6,196 nt of DNA, from NCBI GenBank assembly GCA_050251575.1, contig JBFWMP010000162.1:1-6196 (forward strand), written 5' to 3'. Below are positions 1-5,887 of this stretch, piece by piece. The DNA is from X23 sp050251575 (GTDB taxonomy: Bacteria; Bacillota; Clostridia; SK-Y3). The position numbers were made by a program, and so were the translations under genes. Every line of letters begins with the position of its first letter. The stretch's first letter is position 1. The notes under the pieces were generated by a model, which saw only the letters and a program-made list of their open reading frames with translations, did not search any database and was not told the DNA's origin.

Positions 1-1
1 G

Positions 2-298
2 TCAAAACCCGATAACTTCGAATTGTATTTTGAAGAAGCACAGTTTGATGAATTTGTGAAAAGGCTCAAATCTTTTGAAATTCAATATGTTCATGATGTG
101 ATAGAATATCCATGGGGACAAAGAGTGATCCGCTTTTATGACCCAGACATGCATATGATTGAAGTTGGGGAGAGTATGGAAACAGTGGTAAAGAGGTTTA
201 TCGCTCAGGGCTTATCAGTTGAAGAAACAGCAGAGCGTACACAGCATCCGATTAATGAAAAAGATTATATTCGAATGCAAAGACATCTACCAGAATAA
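2..298 (+). CDS. VOC/glyoxalase-like family protein, C-terminal part (5' end outside window)
   Basis: The frame is open from base 2 and reads SKPDNFELYFEE before the first possible start (a TTG at 23), so the gene begins upstream of the window and only its last 98 codons are seen. The visible part has the layout of the second half of a vicinal-oxygen-chelate (glyoxalase/bleomycin-resistance) domain: a strand (FELYFE), a helix (FDEFVKRLKSF), a strand, then PWGQRVIRFYDPDMHMIEVGE. In that last stretch the D-P-D-x-H-x-I-E signature places the usual metal-ligand glutamate in MIEVGE. A polar helical tail of about 40 residues follows (METVVKRFIAQGLSVEETAERT...), longer than in minimal VOC proteins. 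VOC proteins bind a divalent metal and act as isomerases, dioxygenases or resistance proteins; the substrate cannot be read here. The gene converges on the LysM gene with 25 bases between stops. Confidence 0.8.
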   Translation, partial: SKPDNFELYFEEAQFDEFVKRLKSFEIQYVHDVIEYPWGQRVIRFYDPDMHMIEVGESMETVVKRFIAQGLSVEETAERTQHPINEKDYIRMQRHLPE

Positions 299-304
299 TA
301 GATG
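284..304 (+). terminator. weak inverted repeat at the convergent gene ends
   Basis: CATCTA (284-289) and TAGATG (299-304) are perfect inverted repeats around a 9-base loop that contains the VOC stop codon. The following bases are only moderately T-rich (ccttcgttattt), so this is at best a weak terminator for the VOC gene. Confidence 0.25.
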
Positions 305-323
305 CCTTCGTTATTTACTGCTG

Positions 324-911
324 CTATATTTGTGATTGACAACTTCCACTACGGATTGTAGATTCTAAAATAACCGCACCAGATACCCCGGTTAATGAAT
401 TAGAAGGACGAATTATCACATGTGAGTTTGGCACAACCGATGCAACGGTAGGAAGGTCTACTCTCGCTGACCAGCTTGGTGGATCTTCAGGAGTCGGGAA
501 CAACTGGTTACCAAAGCCACCAATATCGGGAATGAGTATTTCACCCGTGTAGATATCAAAATCACCGAACACTGTTGGCTGCGGCAATGTTGCCATAAAA
601 CTTACCGCCTGACCTCCTCTAGGAGCAAAATTCACATAAGCCACTCCCCCTGTTCCAAATGGTACACGACCTAAGGGTCTTAAAATAATACAGCAGGGGT
701 AAGGTATAAGACCGGGTACGCAAAGGATATCCCCAGGATAAATGATATTTGGATTTGGGATATGTGGATTGTTTACTGCAAGTGCTTCTATTCTTACCCT
801 GAACATTTGAGCTATATTAAAGAAAGTATCGCCTGGCAGAACGGTATATCGCCCTAGAAACGCCGGTGGACAGTTCTGTGGAACTCGGATATATTGTTGC
901 TGTCTATACAT
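324..911 (-). CDS. LysM-domain protein, probable spore-surface/cortex-binding protein
   Basis: The start is the ATG at 911 (195 aa). GGGGG at 924-920 lies 8 bases upstream of it, whereas the in-frame ATG at 926 has only A/T upstream and would bury this ribosome binding site in the coding region. Residues about 21-67 form one LysM domain (RYTVLPGDTFFNIAQMF ... NNPHIPNPNIIYPGDILCVPG) with the YTV-x-PGDT start and PGD-x-LCVP end. LysM binds N-acetylglucosamine polymers such as peptidoglycan. There is no signal peptide or membrane segment, which suits a protein made in the mother cell and placed on the forespore, as for SafA-type proteins; that placement is inference. The remaining ~125 residues are rich in G, P, V, I and F and look beta-rich (VPFGTGGVAYVNFAPRGG, FGDFDIYTGEILIPD), with cysteines at 64, 73, 74 and 191. 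I do not recognise this domain. The gene is divergent from the metallopeptidase. Confidence 0.8.
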   Translation of the reverse strand: MYRQQQYIRVPQNCPPAFLGRYTVLPGDTFFNIAQMFRVRIEALAVNNPHIPNPNIIYPGDILCVPGLIPYPCCIILRPLGRVPFGTGGVAYVNFAPRGGQAVSFMATLPQPTVFGDFDIYTGEILIPDIGGFGNQLFPTPEDPPSWSARVDLPTVASVVPNSHVIIRPSNSLTGVSGAVILESTIRSGSCQSQI

Positions 912-977
912 AAAAGTTACCCCCATATTAATTATTTTTATTTTCTTCTAAAAAACAATGAACTGAAAAATAATATT

Positions 978-1006
978 TTGACTTGTAGAAATCGTTACAA
1001 TATAAT
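978..1006 (+). promoter_or_regulatory. sigma-A promoter of the metallopeptidase gene
   Basis: TTGACT (978-983) and TATAAT (1001-1006) are separated by exactly 17 bases: 5/6 and 6/6 matches to the vegetative consensus. Transcription should start near 1012-1014, giving a leader of about 105 nt before the ATG at 1119. Confidence 0.75.
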
Positions 1007-1011
1007 ATGTG
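1003..1011 (-). promoter_or_regulatory. possible mother-cell sigma (SigE/SigK-like) -10 for the LysM gene
   Basis: On the minus strand CATATTATA precedes the LysM gene by about 90 bases. It fits CATANNNTA, the SigK -10 pattern, and partly the SigE -10. I found no convincing -35 element, and the element is simply the complement of the sigma-A -10 on the other strand, so chance is a real possibility. Confidence 0.2.
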
Positions 1012-1036
1012 GCAGCACTATAAATTGCTACAGCAT

Positions 1037-1071
1037 ACAAATGAGGGGACGGTTCAAACGGTTGCATTTGT
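1037..1071 (+). repeat. leader inverted repeat with a GGGGACGGTTC REP-like core
   Basis: ACAAATG (1037-1043) and CATTTGT (1065-1071) form a 7-bp perfect stem around 21 bases. The loop contains GGGGACGGTTC (1045-1055) and a direct repeat of ACGGTT (1049-1054 and 1058-1063). It lies inside the untranslated leader of the metallopeptidase mRNA. The core resembles REP-like repeats that I recall as common in clostridial genomes; the alternative is a simple leader hairpin. Confidence 0.35.
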
Positions 1072-1118
1072 TTGACAATATCTTTAAGGTATTACATCTT
1101 TAATATAGGGTGGTGTTT

Positions 1119-1772
1119 ATGAGAATTGAAATTGATAGTAGTATAATAGAGTGTGATATTCAATATGGGAAGCGTAAGAAGTTATTAATTCACATAGATG
1201 CTATAGGCTTTATAACCGTTAAAGCACCAAAAAACACAAGTGAAGAGGTCATCATAAATGCCATAATGCAGAATAAAAAATGGATTAAAGAGAAGTTGGA
1301 TGAGATCTCAAAGCTTCAAGAAAGACCTAATACAAAGACCTATGATGGGCAAGGAAAATTCTTTTATCTGGGAAAAGAATTTTCTCTCCATGAATTAATA
1401 AACACCAGTGGGCTAGGGGAAGAAAAATTAAAAACTAATCTGAAAAAGTTCTACATCTCTAGCTGTAAGAAAATTGTAGGAGAACGAATAAAGATATATC
1501 AACAACAACTGAAAGTAAAACCGAAGATTATTGAAGTAGTAGAATCTAATAGTCAATGGGGAAGCTGCAATTCGGATAGAAAAATAACCTTTAATTACAG
1601 GCTGGCAATGTGTCCAGTTGAAGTTATAGATTATGTGATCGTCCATGAACTATGTCATCTTATTCATATGAACCATGATAGATCATTTTGGAGACGTGTT
1701 GGAAGTGTTTTAGCGGATTACAAGAAAAGGCAAGAATTTTTAACAAGGCATGGACATTATATGACACTTTAA
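1119..1772 (+). CDS. YgjP-like (DUF45/M48-type) zinc metallopeptidase
   Basis: This is a 217-aa cytosolic protein of the YgjP/SprT-like metallopeptidase family. The N-terminal half is the family's beta-rich region (IDAIGFITVKAPKN, then NKKWIKEKL and GKFFYLGKEF). The family signature SQWGSCNS comes at about residues 148-155. The catalytic zinc site is VIVHELCHLIHMNHDRSFW, with HExxH at 176-180 (E177 as general base) and the third ligand probably H186. All key residues are present and the length is normal for the family. Substrates of these predicted proteases are generally unknown. I chose the ATG at 1119 over the GTG at 1110 because the ribosome binding site AGGGTGG (1107-1113) overlaps that GTG and sits 5 bases before the ATG. 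It has its own sigma-A promoter and appears monocistronic. The fragment that follows starts directly after the stop codon in the same frame. Confidence 0.9.
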   Translation: MRIEIDSSIIECDIQYGKRKKLLIHIDAIGFITVKAPKNTSEEVIINAIMQNKKWIKEKLDEISKLQERPNTKTYDGQGKFFYLGKEFSLHELINTSGLGEEKLKTNLKKFYISSCKKIVGERIKIYQQQLKVKPKIIEVVESNSQWGSCNSDRKITFNYRLAMCPVEVIDYVIVHELCHLIHMNHDRSFWRRVGSVLADYKKRQEFLTRHGHYMTL

Positions 1773-1823
1773 AAGCATTCATGCTACGAGGCTACAAGAA
1801 AGCACAGGCGAGCAGGTACATTG

Positions 1824-1952
1824 TGTTACTACAAAGAAAAAAGAAATGAGATAATTAAAAGAGCGAAGGAAATAGAAGATTTATCAATAAGACAAATTGT
1901 GAGAGTAAGAGGAATAAGTTTTACTATTGGTAAAGTTTTATATATACTGTAG
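1824..1952 (+). pseudogene. remnant of an IS200-like/REP-associated transposase C-terminus
   Basis: This frame ends in a TAG at 1950-1952 and reads CYYKEKRNEIIKRAKEIE followed by DLSIRQIVRVRGISFTIGKV. The KRNEI..KxKEIE-x-LSIRQI-x-R-x-x-GIS pattern closely resembles the C-terminal helix-turn-helix of Y1 (HUH) transposases of the REP-associated (RAYT) type found in many clostridia. There is no start codon or ribosome binding site, and the HUH motif and catalytic tyrosine are absent. The frame continues upstream without recognisable sequence to the peptidase stop codon. I call it a decayed fragment left after most of the gene was lost. The family match is from memory of the motif, so moderate certainty only. 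Confidence 0.55.
1920..1948 (+). promoter_or_regulatory. candidate sigma-A promoter of the diguanylate cyclase
   Basis: TTTACT (1920-1925, 4/6 match) and TATACT (1943-1948, 5/6 match) are spaced by 17 bases and lie 42 bases before the ATG at 1990. The site falls inside the transposase remnant, so the present promoter may have come with that element. Confidence 0.4.
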
Positions 1953-1989
1953 AAAGAATGGTAATTAGTAAACTGGGGGCCACTTATCA

Positions 1990-3147
1990 ATGGAAAATAT
2001 CAGGAAGCATCACATATCCTTTTTTGGTGAATTTGTGGACAAGGGTTTTGAAAGAGAATTTTTTAATTATGACATGAGGCGTTATGCCAAAGTCATAGGA
2101 CCTGTTATACTTATATTTGGGGTAATATATATGATGTTTTTCATTGCAGATTACTTTACCATTGAAAACTCCTTTTCGTTTATGATTATATTAATCATCA
2201 GGGCACTGTTTCTAGTTGTGTCGGTAATTGTATACTTAGCGGTAAAGAAAACTAATAATTACACTAACCTGGTTTATTTGATAACAGCATATGAGATTTT
2301 GGCTATCATTGGTTTTTTAGTGATAATAGATCATTATGAATCCCTTACTTTATTATCATTTTTTAGTATAATAGTTATGACTTTAGCAGTCTATATTATT
2401 CCTAATAAGCTCACCTATGCACAAATTATATCTGCTGTTCTCAGCCTGTCTTTTTTCATATTTCATGCTAAACATATAGAGGGTATGGAAACTTCTGTGT
2501 TTTTTAAAATGGTTGCATATAATCTTATTATAATTATCTATTGTAATACAGGCGCTTACCTGACCAATTTTTATAAAAGGAAACAGTTCGTAGACAGCAG
2601 GGAACTTTTAAGAGTGTCTATAACCGACCCTCTGACAGGTATCTATAATAGGACTAAATTTAATGACGAACTTAGCCGGTGGATTGATTATTGTAACAAG
2701 TATGAGAATCCCCTTTGTCTCGGTATCTTTGATATAGACGATTTTAAAAGAGTCAATGATAACTATGGACATCTTATTGGTGATAGTGTTATACAAAATA
2801 TAGCAGCAACAATAAAAAAGGCAATTCGGAATACTGATGTTTTTGCCAGGTGGGGTGGGGAGGAATTTGTAATATTTCTTCCCAATACTGATATCCACCA
2901 GGCTATGGAAATGATGGAACGGATGAGGATTTGTATCCAAAACAATAAATATGATAAAGTAGAAAATATTACTTGTAGTTTTGGGCTGGCAGCACTAAGA
3001 GAAAATGAAAACGCAGAATCTTTGCTACAAAGAGCGGATAAACTTCTTTACGATGCTAAGAATTGCGGTAAGAATGCTATTGTATGTGAGGCTGGCAGAA
3101 TAGGGGAACAGATAAAGACAGGCGCTTACACAGACTCCGCATCTTAG
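1990..3147 (+). CDS. membrane-bound diguanylate cyclase (GGDEF)
   Basis: The 385-aa protein makes cyclic di-GMP from two GTP. After a ~33-residue cytosolic N-terminus come about six membrane segments (roughly 34-53, 62-84, 92-113, 117-137, 143-159, 169-188), an uncharacterised sensor region without a large outside loop. A short linker leads to a complete GGDEF domain at about 207-368. It begins at ITDPLTGIYNR and contains FDIDDFKRVND (metal and GTP contacts, D248) and the active-site motif RWGGEEF (GGEEF at 289-293). RNTD at 280-283 sits exactly five residues before GGEEF, the position of the inhibitory I-site (RxxD), so product feedback inhibition is expected. ADKLLYDAKNCGKN closes the domain, and a polar tail of about 17 residues follows. 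Nothing suggests an EAL or HD-GYP phosphodiesterase domain. The ribosome binding site GGGGG (1975-1979) is 10 bases from the ATG. The protein is expected to be active; its signal is unknown. Confidence 0.93.
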   Translation: MENIRKHHISFFGEFVDKGFEREFFNYDMRRYAKVIGPVILIFGVIYMMFFIADYFTIENSFSFMIILIIRALFLVVSVIVYLAVKKTNNYTNLVYLITAYEILAIIGFLVIIDHYESLTLLSFFSIIVMTLAVYIIPNKLTYAQIISAVLSLSFFIFHAKHIEGMETSVFFKMVAYNLIIIIYCNTGAYLTNFYKRKQFVDSRELLRVSITDPLTGIYNRTKFNDELSRWIDYCNKYENPLCLGIFDIDDFKRVNDNYGHLIGDSVIQNIAATIKKAIRNTDVFARWGGEEFVIFLPNTDIHQAMEMMERMRICIQNNKYDKVENITCSFGLAALRENENAESLLQRADKLLYDAKNCGKNAIVCEAGRIGEQIKTGAYTDSAS

Positions 3148-3162
3148 TATAAAAGGAAGTGC

Positions 3163-3216
3163 ATGTCAAAGGACCTGTCCCTGTGACATCCTGTGACATC
3201 CTGTCCCTGTGACATC
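3163..3216. repeat. REP-like palindrome plus 17-bp direct repeats
   Basis: ATGTCA (3163-3168) and TGACAT (3184-3189) enclose GGAC-CT-GTCC (3171-3180), an imperfect stem-loop of 27 bases. CCTGTCCCTGTGACATC occurs twice exactly (3174-3190 and 3200-3216), with a further partial CTGTGACATC at 3191-3200, so the right arm was duplicated with a 26-base period. The block fills the gap between the convergent diguanylate cyclase and spoVAF genes and ends at the base before the spoVAF stop codon. It resembles REP elements mobilised by RAYT transposases, and it may also terminate transcription from either side, although no T-run directly follows the stem. Confidence 0.7.
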
Positions 3217-4662
3217 TCACTTTTTTTTATTATCTCTGATCTTCGGTATTGGCTTTCTGAATAGAATATGCGATAAGGGATCCCATTCAAAAGGAATGAG
3301 TGGCCAGGTGTATTTTTTCCCGTTCTTAAAGGAATCGGTTTTATAAGTGATGATAAAAACTAAGATTATGCCCGCAATGAACCCATAAATATTAAATAGT
3401 CCTGTTAGCAGAAGCAGCAACAGCCTAAAAATGCGGATTGCCATAGCAAACTCCGCACTGGGGGTGGCGAAAGTTCCGATTCCTGCAAGTGCCATATAGA
3501 GCACTGTTTCCGGTACGAATAATCCCACTTTTACCGCAAACTCACTCAGCATCAGACCACCAATAATACCCAAGGAGGTAGTCAGTGCACTAGGAGTATG
3601 AATAGAGGAAATCCGCAGCAGATCCAAACCAAATTCAAGTAAAGTAAACTGAATAAATAAAGGAATATTAGTAGATTCTTTCGGCCCCAAGAATTTTAGA
3701 AAGTCCGGCAGATATTGTTTGTTGTATACTAATAAGAGCCACAATGGAAGCAATATAAAGGCGGAAAACATACCTAAAAAGCGTACCCACCGTATGTAGG
3801 TTCCTACTGTGATGTTTTGATAGTAGTCCTCCGCATGCTGCGTGAAATGGAACATGGTGACAGGAAGAATCATAACGCTGGGGGAAGTATCTACAATAAT
3901 TGCAATGTGTCCTTCCATCAAATGTGCTGCCACAACATCCGGCCGTTCTGTGAATTTTACCTGAGGAAGGGGATTATACCAGTGTTTTTTTATAATCAGC
4001 TCTTCTAATGTCTTTTCTGCCATGACCAAAGCTCCCACATCTACATTGTCTATTTTATCTTGAATCTCTTTTAGCAGTTTTTCATCAGTCAAGTCTTCTA
4101 TATAAGCAATAACCACATCTGTTTGGGAACGCATACCTACACTTTTAATTTCAAATATAAGATTAGGGTCTCGTAATCTTCTCCGAATGAGGGCTGTATT
4201 GAATATAATTGTCTCTACCAATCCATCCCGTGAGCCTCTGGTAACCTTCTCTAAGTCCGGTTCCGCTGGACTTCGCACAGGGTATTCTCTTGCGTCAATA
4301 ATGATTCCTTCTTCTTGACCGTTGATTATAAGGGCAACGGCACCAGCCAGGACCAGAGAAGATATCTTCTTTACATCAGAAGAGCTTTCTACCTCGATAT
4401 ATCCTATTTTTTGTTTTATCAAGGAAGCAATAGTATTTTTTGATATATCTTTTTCTTTTAAAGATTGTAATACCTCTAAAATCCAAAGCATAATGTCATC
4501 CTTTGCAAACCCATCTATAAAGACTAAATAGGCTTCTTGTTGGCCAATGACTAGCTCTCTTCCGATGATATCAAAACTTTTTTCAATGGGAAGTCTTTGT
4601 TGGAGGATTTCCTTATTTTTTCTAATGTCTCTAGTTAATTTAACGTTTTCTAGGGTATCCAT
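3217..4662 (-). CDS. spoVAF: SpoVAF-like spore germination protein (GerA family)
   Basis: The 481-aa protein belongs to the GerA family of spore inner-membrane proteins. Residues about 30-230 form the soluble domain, including PAEPDLEKVTRGSRDGLVET (132-151) and the RRRLRDPNL stretch. The core follows: TERPDVVAAHLMEGHIAIIV (238-257), then DTSPSVMILP, FHFTQHAEDYYQ and YIRWVRFLG. About five membrane segments then run from about 294 to 440. The DTSPSV, FTQHAEDY and C-terminal YTWPLIPFEWDPL...RKP features point to SpoVAF rather than a GerAA/GerBA/GerKA receptor subunit. SpoVAF is known to work with the SpoVA Ca-dipicolinate channel and, with FigP, in amplifying germination. I chose the ATG at 4662 because AGGAG (4674-4670) lies 7 bases upstream; the longer frame from 4749 lacks a good site and its extra 29 residues do not look like the family. 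No other spoVA genes or ger partners are adjacent. The family is certain, the subfamily likely. Confidence 0.85.
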   Translation of the reverse strand: MDTLENVKLTRDIRKNKEILQQRLPIEKSFDIIGRELVIGQQEAYLVFIDGFAKDDIMLWILEVLQSLKEKDISKNTIASLIKQKIGYIEVESSSDVKKISSLVLAGAVALIINGQEEGIIIDAREYPVRSPAEPDLEKVTRGSRDGLVETIIFNTALIRRRLRDPNLIFEIKSVGMRSQTDVVIAYIEDLTDEKLLKEIQDKIDNVDVGALVMAEKTLEELIIKKHWYNPLPQVKFTERPDVVAAHLMEGHIAIIVDTSPSVMILPVTMFHFTQHAEDYYQNITVGTYIRWVRFLGMFSAFILLPLWLLLVYNKQYLPDFLKFLGPKESTNIPLFIQFTLLEFGLDLLRISSIHTPSALTTSLGIIGGLMLSEFAVKVGLFVPETVLYMALAGIGTFATPSAEFAMAIRIFRLLLLLLTGLFNIYGFIAGIILVFIITYKTDSFKNGKKYTWPLIPFEWDPLSHILFRKPIPKIRDNKKK

Positions 4663-4688
4663 ATCTTCACTCCTATTTAAAGGATTTA

Positions 4689-4704
4689 TTCTCAGTTTTG
4701 AGAA
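4689..4704 (-). promoter_or_regulatory. small hairpin in the spoVAF leader
   Basis: TTCTCA-GTTT-TGAGAA is a perfect 6-bp stem with a 4-base loop, 15 bases upstream of the spoVAF AGGAG site. It may be an operator or an mRNA leader stem; no T-run follows, so it is not a terminator. Confidence 0.35.
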
Positions 4705-4717
4705 GGCCGTAATAAAC

Positions 4718-4749
4718 GACTTCCCATAAACTAATGGTAGGCTTCCCAT
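4718..4749 (-). repeat. spaced direct repeat ATGGGAAGYC upstream of spoVAF
   Basis: On the minus strand ATGGGAAGCC (4749-4740) and ATGGGAAGTC (4727-4718) repeat with a 22-base period, close to two helical turns. This is suggestive of a paired protein-binding site, but it could be chance. Confidence 0.3.
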
Positions 4750-4838
4750 TCTTTCATTATCTTATACTTATCAACTAGTTTATCGATAGAGACATATAAC
4801 CGCGGGTAAGCGTGGGGATGGTCCTATTGCTTCTAAAT

Positions 4839-4982
4839 ATGAATAAATCAGAAAGAAATAAGGGCTTACAGGCATCGGAAGAGATAGAAGGAGCAATCTA
4901 TAGGCGAAATCCGAGAATATTGAAAAATTTATCCAGTTTAGTGTTTGAAACAAAACAAGAAGCAATAGGATCATACCTGTGA
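4839..4982 (+). CDS. possible 47-aa small protein, unknown function
   Basis: ATG at 4839 to TGA at 4980-4982 encodes 47 residues starting MNKSERNKGLQASEEIEGAI and ending TKQEAIGSYL. It is a charged, helix-prone soluble peptide with no membrane segment and no motif I recognise. The codons are purine-rich at the first position, as in real genes of this genome, and the opposite strand is hydrophobic in a way typical of the shadow of a coding strand. Against it, no Shine-Dalgarno sequence is correctly spaced: GGGGATGG at 4814-4821 is too far. An in-frame ATG at 4818 would prepend a leucine-rich stretch (MVLLLLN). It could instead be a remnant of a longer decayed gene. It lies antisense to the transcript path between UPF0316 and spoVAF. 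Confidence 0.35.
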   Translation: MNKSERNKGLQASEEIEGAIYRRNPRILKNLSSLVFETKQEAIGSYL

Positions 4983-5040
4983 TTCTTTATGGGATTTGTT
5001 CAATTATTTAGTTTGATTAGTATTACTTTTCAGACTATAA

Positions 5041-5562
5041 TCACTTTTTTGATTTTTTCATTCCATTAACAAGAAAGCCACCTTTGAATTTTCGTGGTTC
5101 ATACGAAATAATAAAAGCTTTCGGCTCATGTGCCTCAATGAGTTCTAAAAGTTCTTGTTCGCGGCTGCGTTTAGTTAGTATCTCCAGTCTATATCTCATA
5201 CTATCTCTTCCTTGACCTTCATAGACTGTAACACCAAAGCCTTCATTACGAAGAAGGGAAATCAAGTTTTCGTTTTTATACATTAGATTTACTAGGAGGG
5301 TGATATAGCCGATAGCTAATTTGTGTTCAATCATGCCGCCAATAAGAATTCCTATACCGAAGCCGACTGCATAGACAACTAAAGCCGCGGTGCTTTGACC
5401 ATCTTTAAAAACAAGAGATAGACCAAATACATAAATTAATGCTTCTGCAAATCCTAGTGAAGAAGCGAGGATATTCATATTTTTTACTAAAAAGATTGTT
5501 CTTAGGGTAAAAAGTGGCACATAGATAAGTTGCAGCAATAATATTAATAAAATTTCCTTCAT
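5041..5562 (-). CDS. UPF0316 family membrane protein (DUF5698 + DUF2179)
   Basis: This 173-aa protein resembles Bacillus YebE-type UPF0316 proteins in size and layout. Three membrane segments (about 3-24, 36-53 and 59-80) include the family's LRTIFLVKNMN-like region after the first helix and a glycine-rich third helix (VGFGIGILIGGMIEHKLAIG). A cytosolic DUF2179 domain at about 86-165 follows (NEGFGVTVYEGQGRDSMRYR, LEILTKRSREQELLELI, PKAFIISYEPRKFKGGF), and the tail is lysine-rich. DUF2179 is a small alpha/beta domain that also ends YitT-type membrane proteins; the function of UPF0316 is unknown. The ATG at 5562 was preferred to the GTG at 5577 because AGGAG (5574-5570) lies 7 bases before the ATG and overlaps the first codons of the longer frame. 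TATAAT-like boxes are present at 5603-5598 and 5620-5615 on the minus strand, with poor -35 elements. Confidence 0.88.
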   Translation of the reverse strand: MKEILLILLLQLIYVPLFTLRTIFLVKNMNILASSLGFAEALIYVFGLSLVFKDGQSTAALVVYAVGFGIGILIGGMIEHKLAIGYITLLVNLMYKNENLISLLRNEGFGVTVYEGQGRDSMRYRLEILTKRSREQELLELIEAHEPKAFIISYEPRKFKGGFLVNGMKKSKK

Positions 5563-5711
5563 TTTTTTTCTCCTCACATAAGATATTATGTCCCATAATT
5601 ATATACTTATTTAAATTATATTCATACCCTCAGCACATAGAAAGAAAGTGTATGAAAGAATATTGGCGCAAAATCAGCTTTTGAAGAGGTAATATAGCTC
5701 ATAAAACAAAA

Positions 5712-5810
5712 ATGATGACTGTATCGTATTCTAATAATCCTGTTACGGCAATAGAGCCACTTGAATTCTATGAAAAACTATATGGTTTGCTAATAAAATT
5801 TATTGAGTAA
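5712..5810 (+). CDS. possible 32-aa ORF, doubtful
   Basis: ATG-ATG at 5712-5717 to TAA at 5808-5810 encodes a peptide starting MMTVSYSNNPVTAIEPLEFY and ending YGLLIKFIE. Its composition is protein-like, but there is no Shine-Dalgarno sequence before the start (cataaaacaaaa), and GAGG upstream is too distant. It may be the tail of a decayed gene. I recognise no family. Confidence 0.2.
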   Translation: MMTVSYSNNPVTAIEPLEFYEKLYGLLIKFIE

Positions 5811-5833
5811 AAAACATCATAAGGTGGTATAAA
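5803..5833 (+). promoter_or_regulatory. candidate extended -10 promoter of the thioesterase gene
   Basis: TGGTATAAA (5825-5833) is an extended -10 (TGn plus TATAAA). The only -35 candidate is TTGAGT (5803-5808) at a long 19-base spacing. Transcription would begin near 5840, leaving a leader of about 100 nt. Confidence 0.35.
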
Positions 5834-5887
5834 TAAAATAAAAACATAACTTTAAGCGGCAAATTCGCACTAAAATCTATGGATAGC

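Larger units (their letters stand above)
4663..5040. other. 378-base spacer between spoVAF and the UPF0316 gene
   Basis: The spacer holds the spoVAF leader (ribosome binding site, a small hairpin and a spaced direct repeat), a possible short gene at 4839-4982 on the plus strand, and a GGGGATGGTCC string (4814-4824) that loosely resembles the GGGGACGGTTC string at 1045-1055. I found no convincing sigma-A or sigma-G promoter for spoVAF and no clear terminator after the UPF0316 stop codon, so read-through from UPF0316 into spoVAF is possible but not shown. Confidence 0.5.

Noticed and set aside
894..1103. 69-codon plus-strand frame before the metallopeptidase
   Set aside because: It overlaps the LysM start and contains the sigma-A promoter; the sequence is low-complexity (N, I, L-rich) with no ribosome binding site.
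1774..1848. Frame reading KAFMLRGYKKAQASRYIVLL as a possible RAYT N-terminus
   Set aside because: A vague likeness to the transposase start (HIMLRG-type) is too short and in the wrong order to claim.
4663..4749. 29-residue N-terminal extension of the spoVAF-like protein
   Set aside because: No ribosome binding site lies before 4749, while a strong AGGAG precedes the ATG at 4662; the extension also covers the putative regulatory repeats.
4780..4974. 64-codon hydrophobic minus-strand frame between UPF0316 and spoVAF
   Set aside because: It lacks a ribosome binding site and matches no family I know; its hydrophobicity is what the complement of a charged plus-strand frame (4839-4982) would give.
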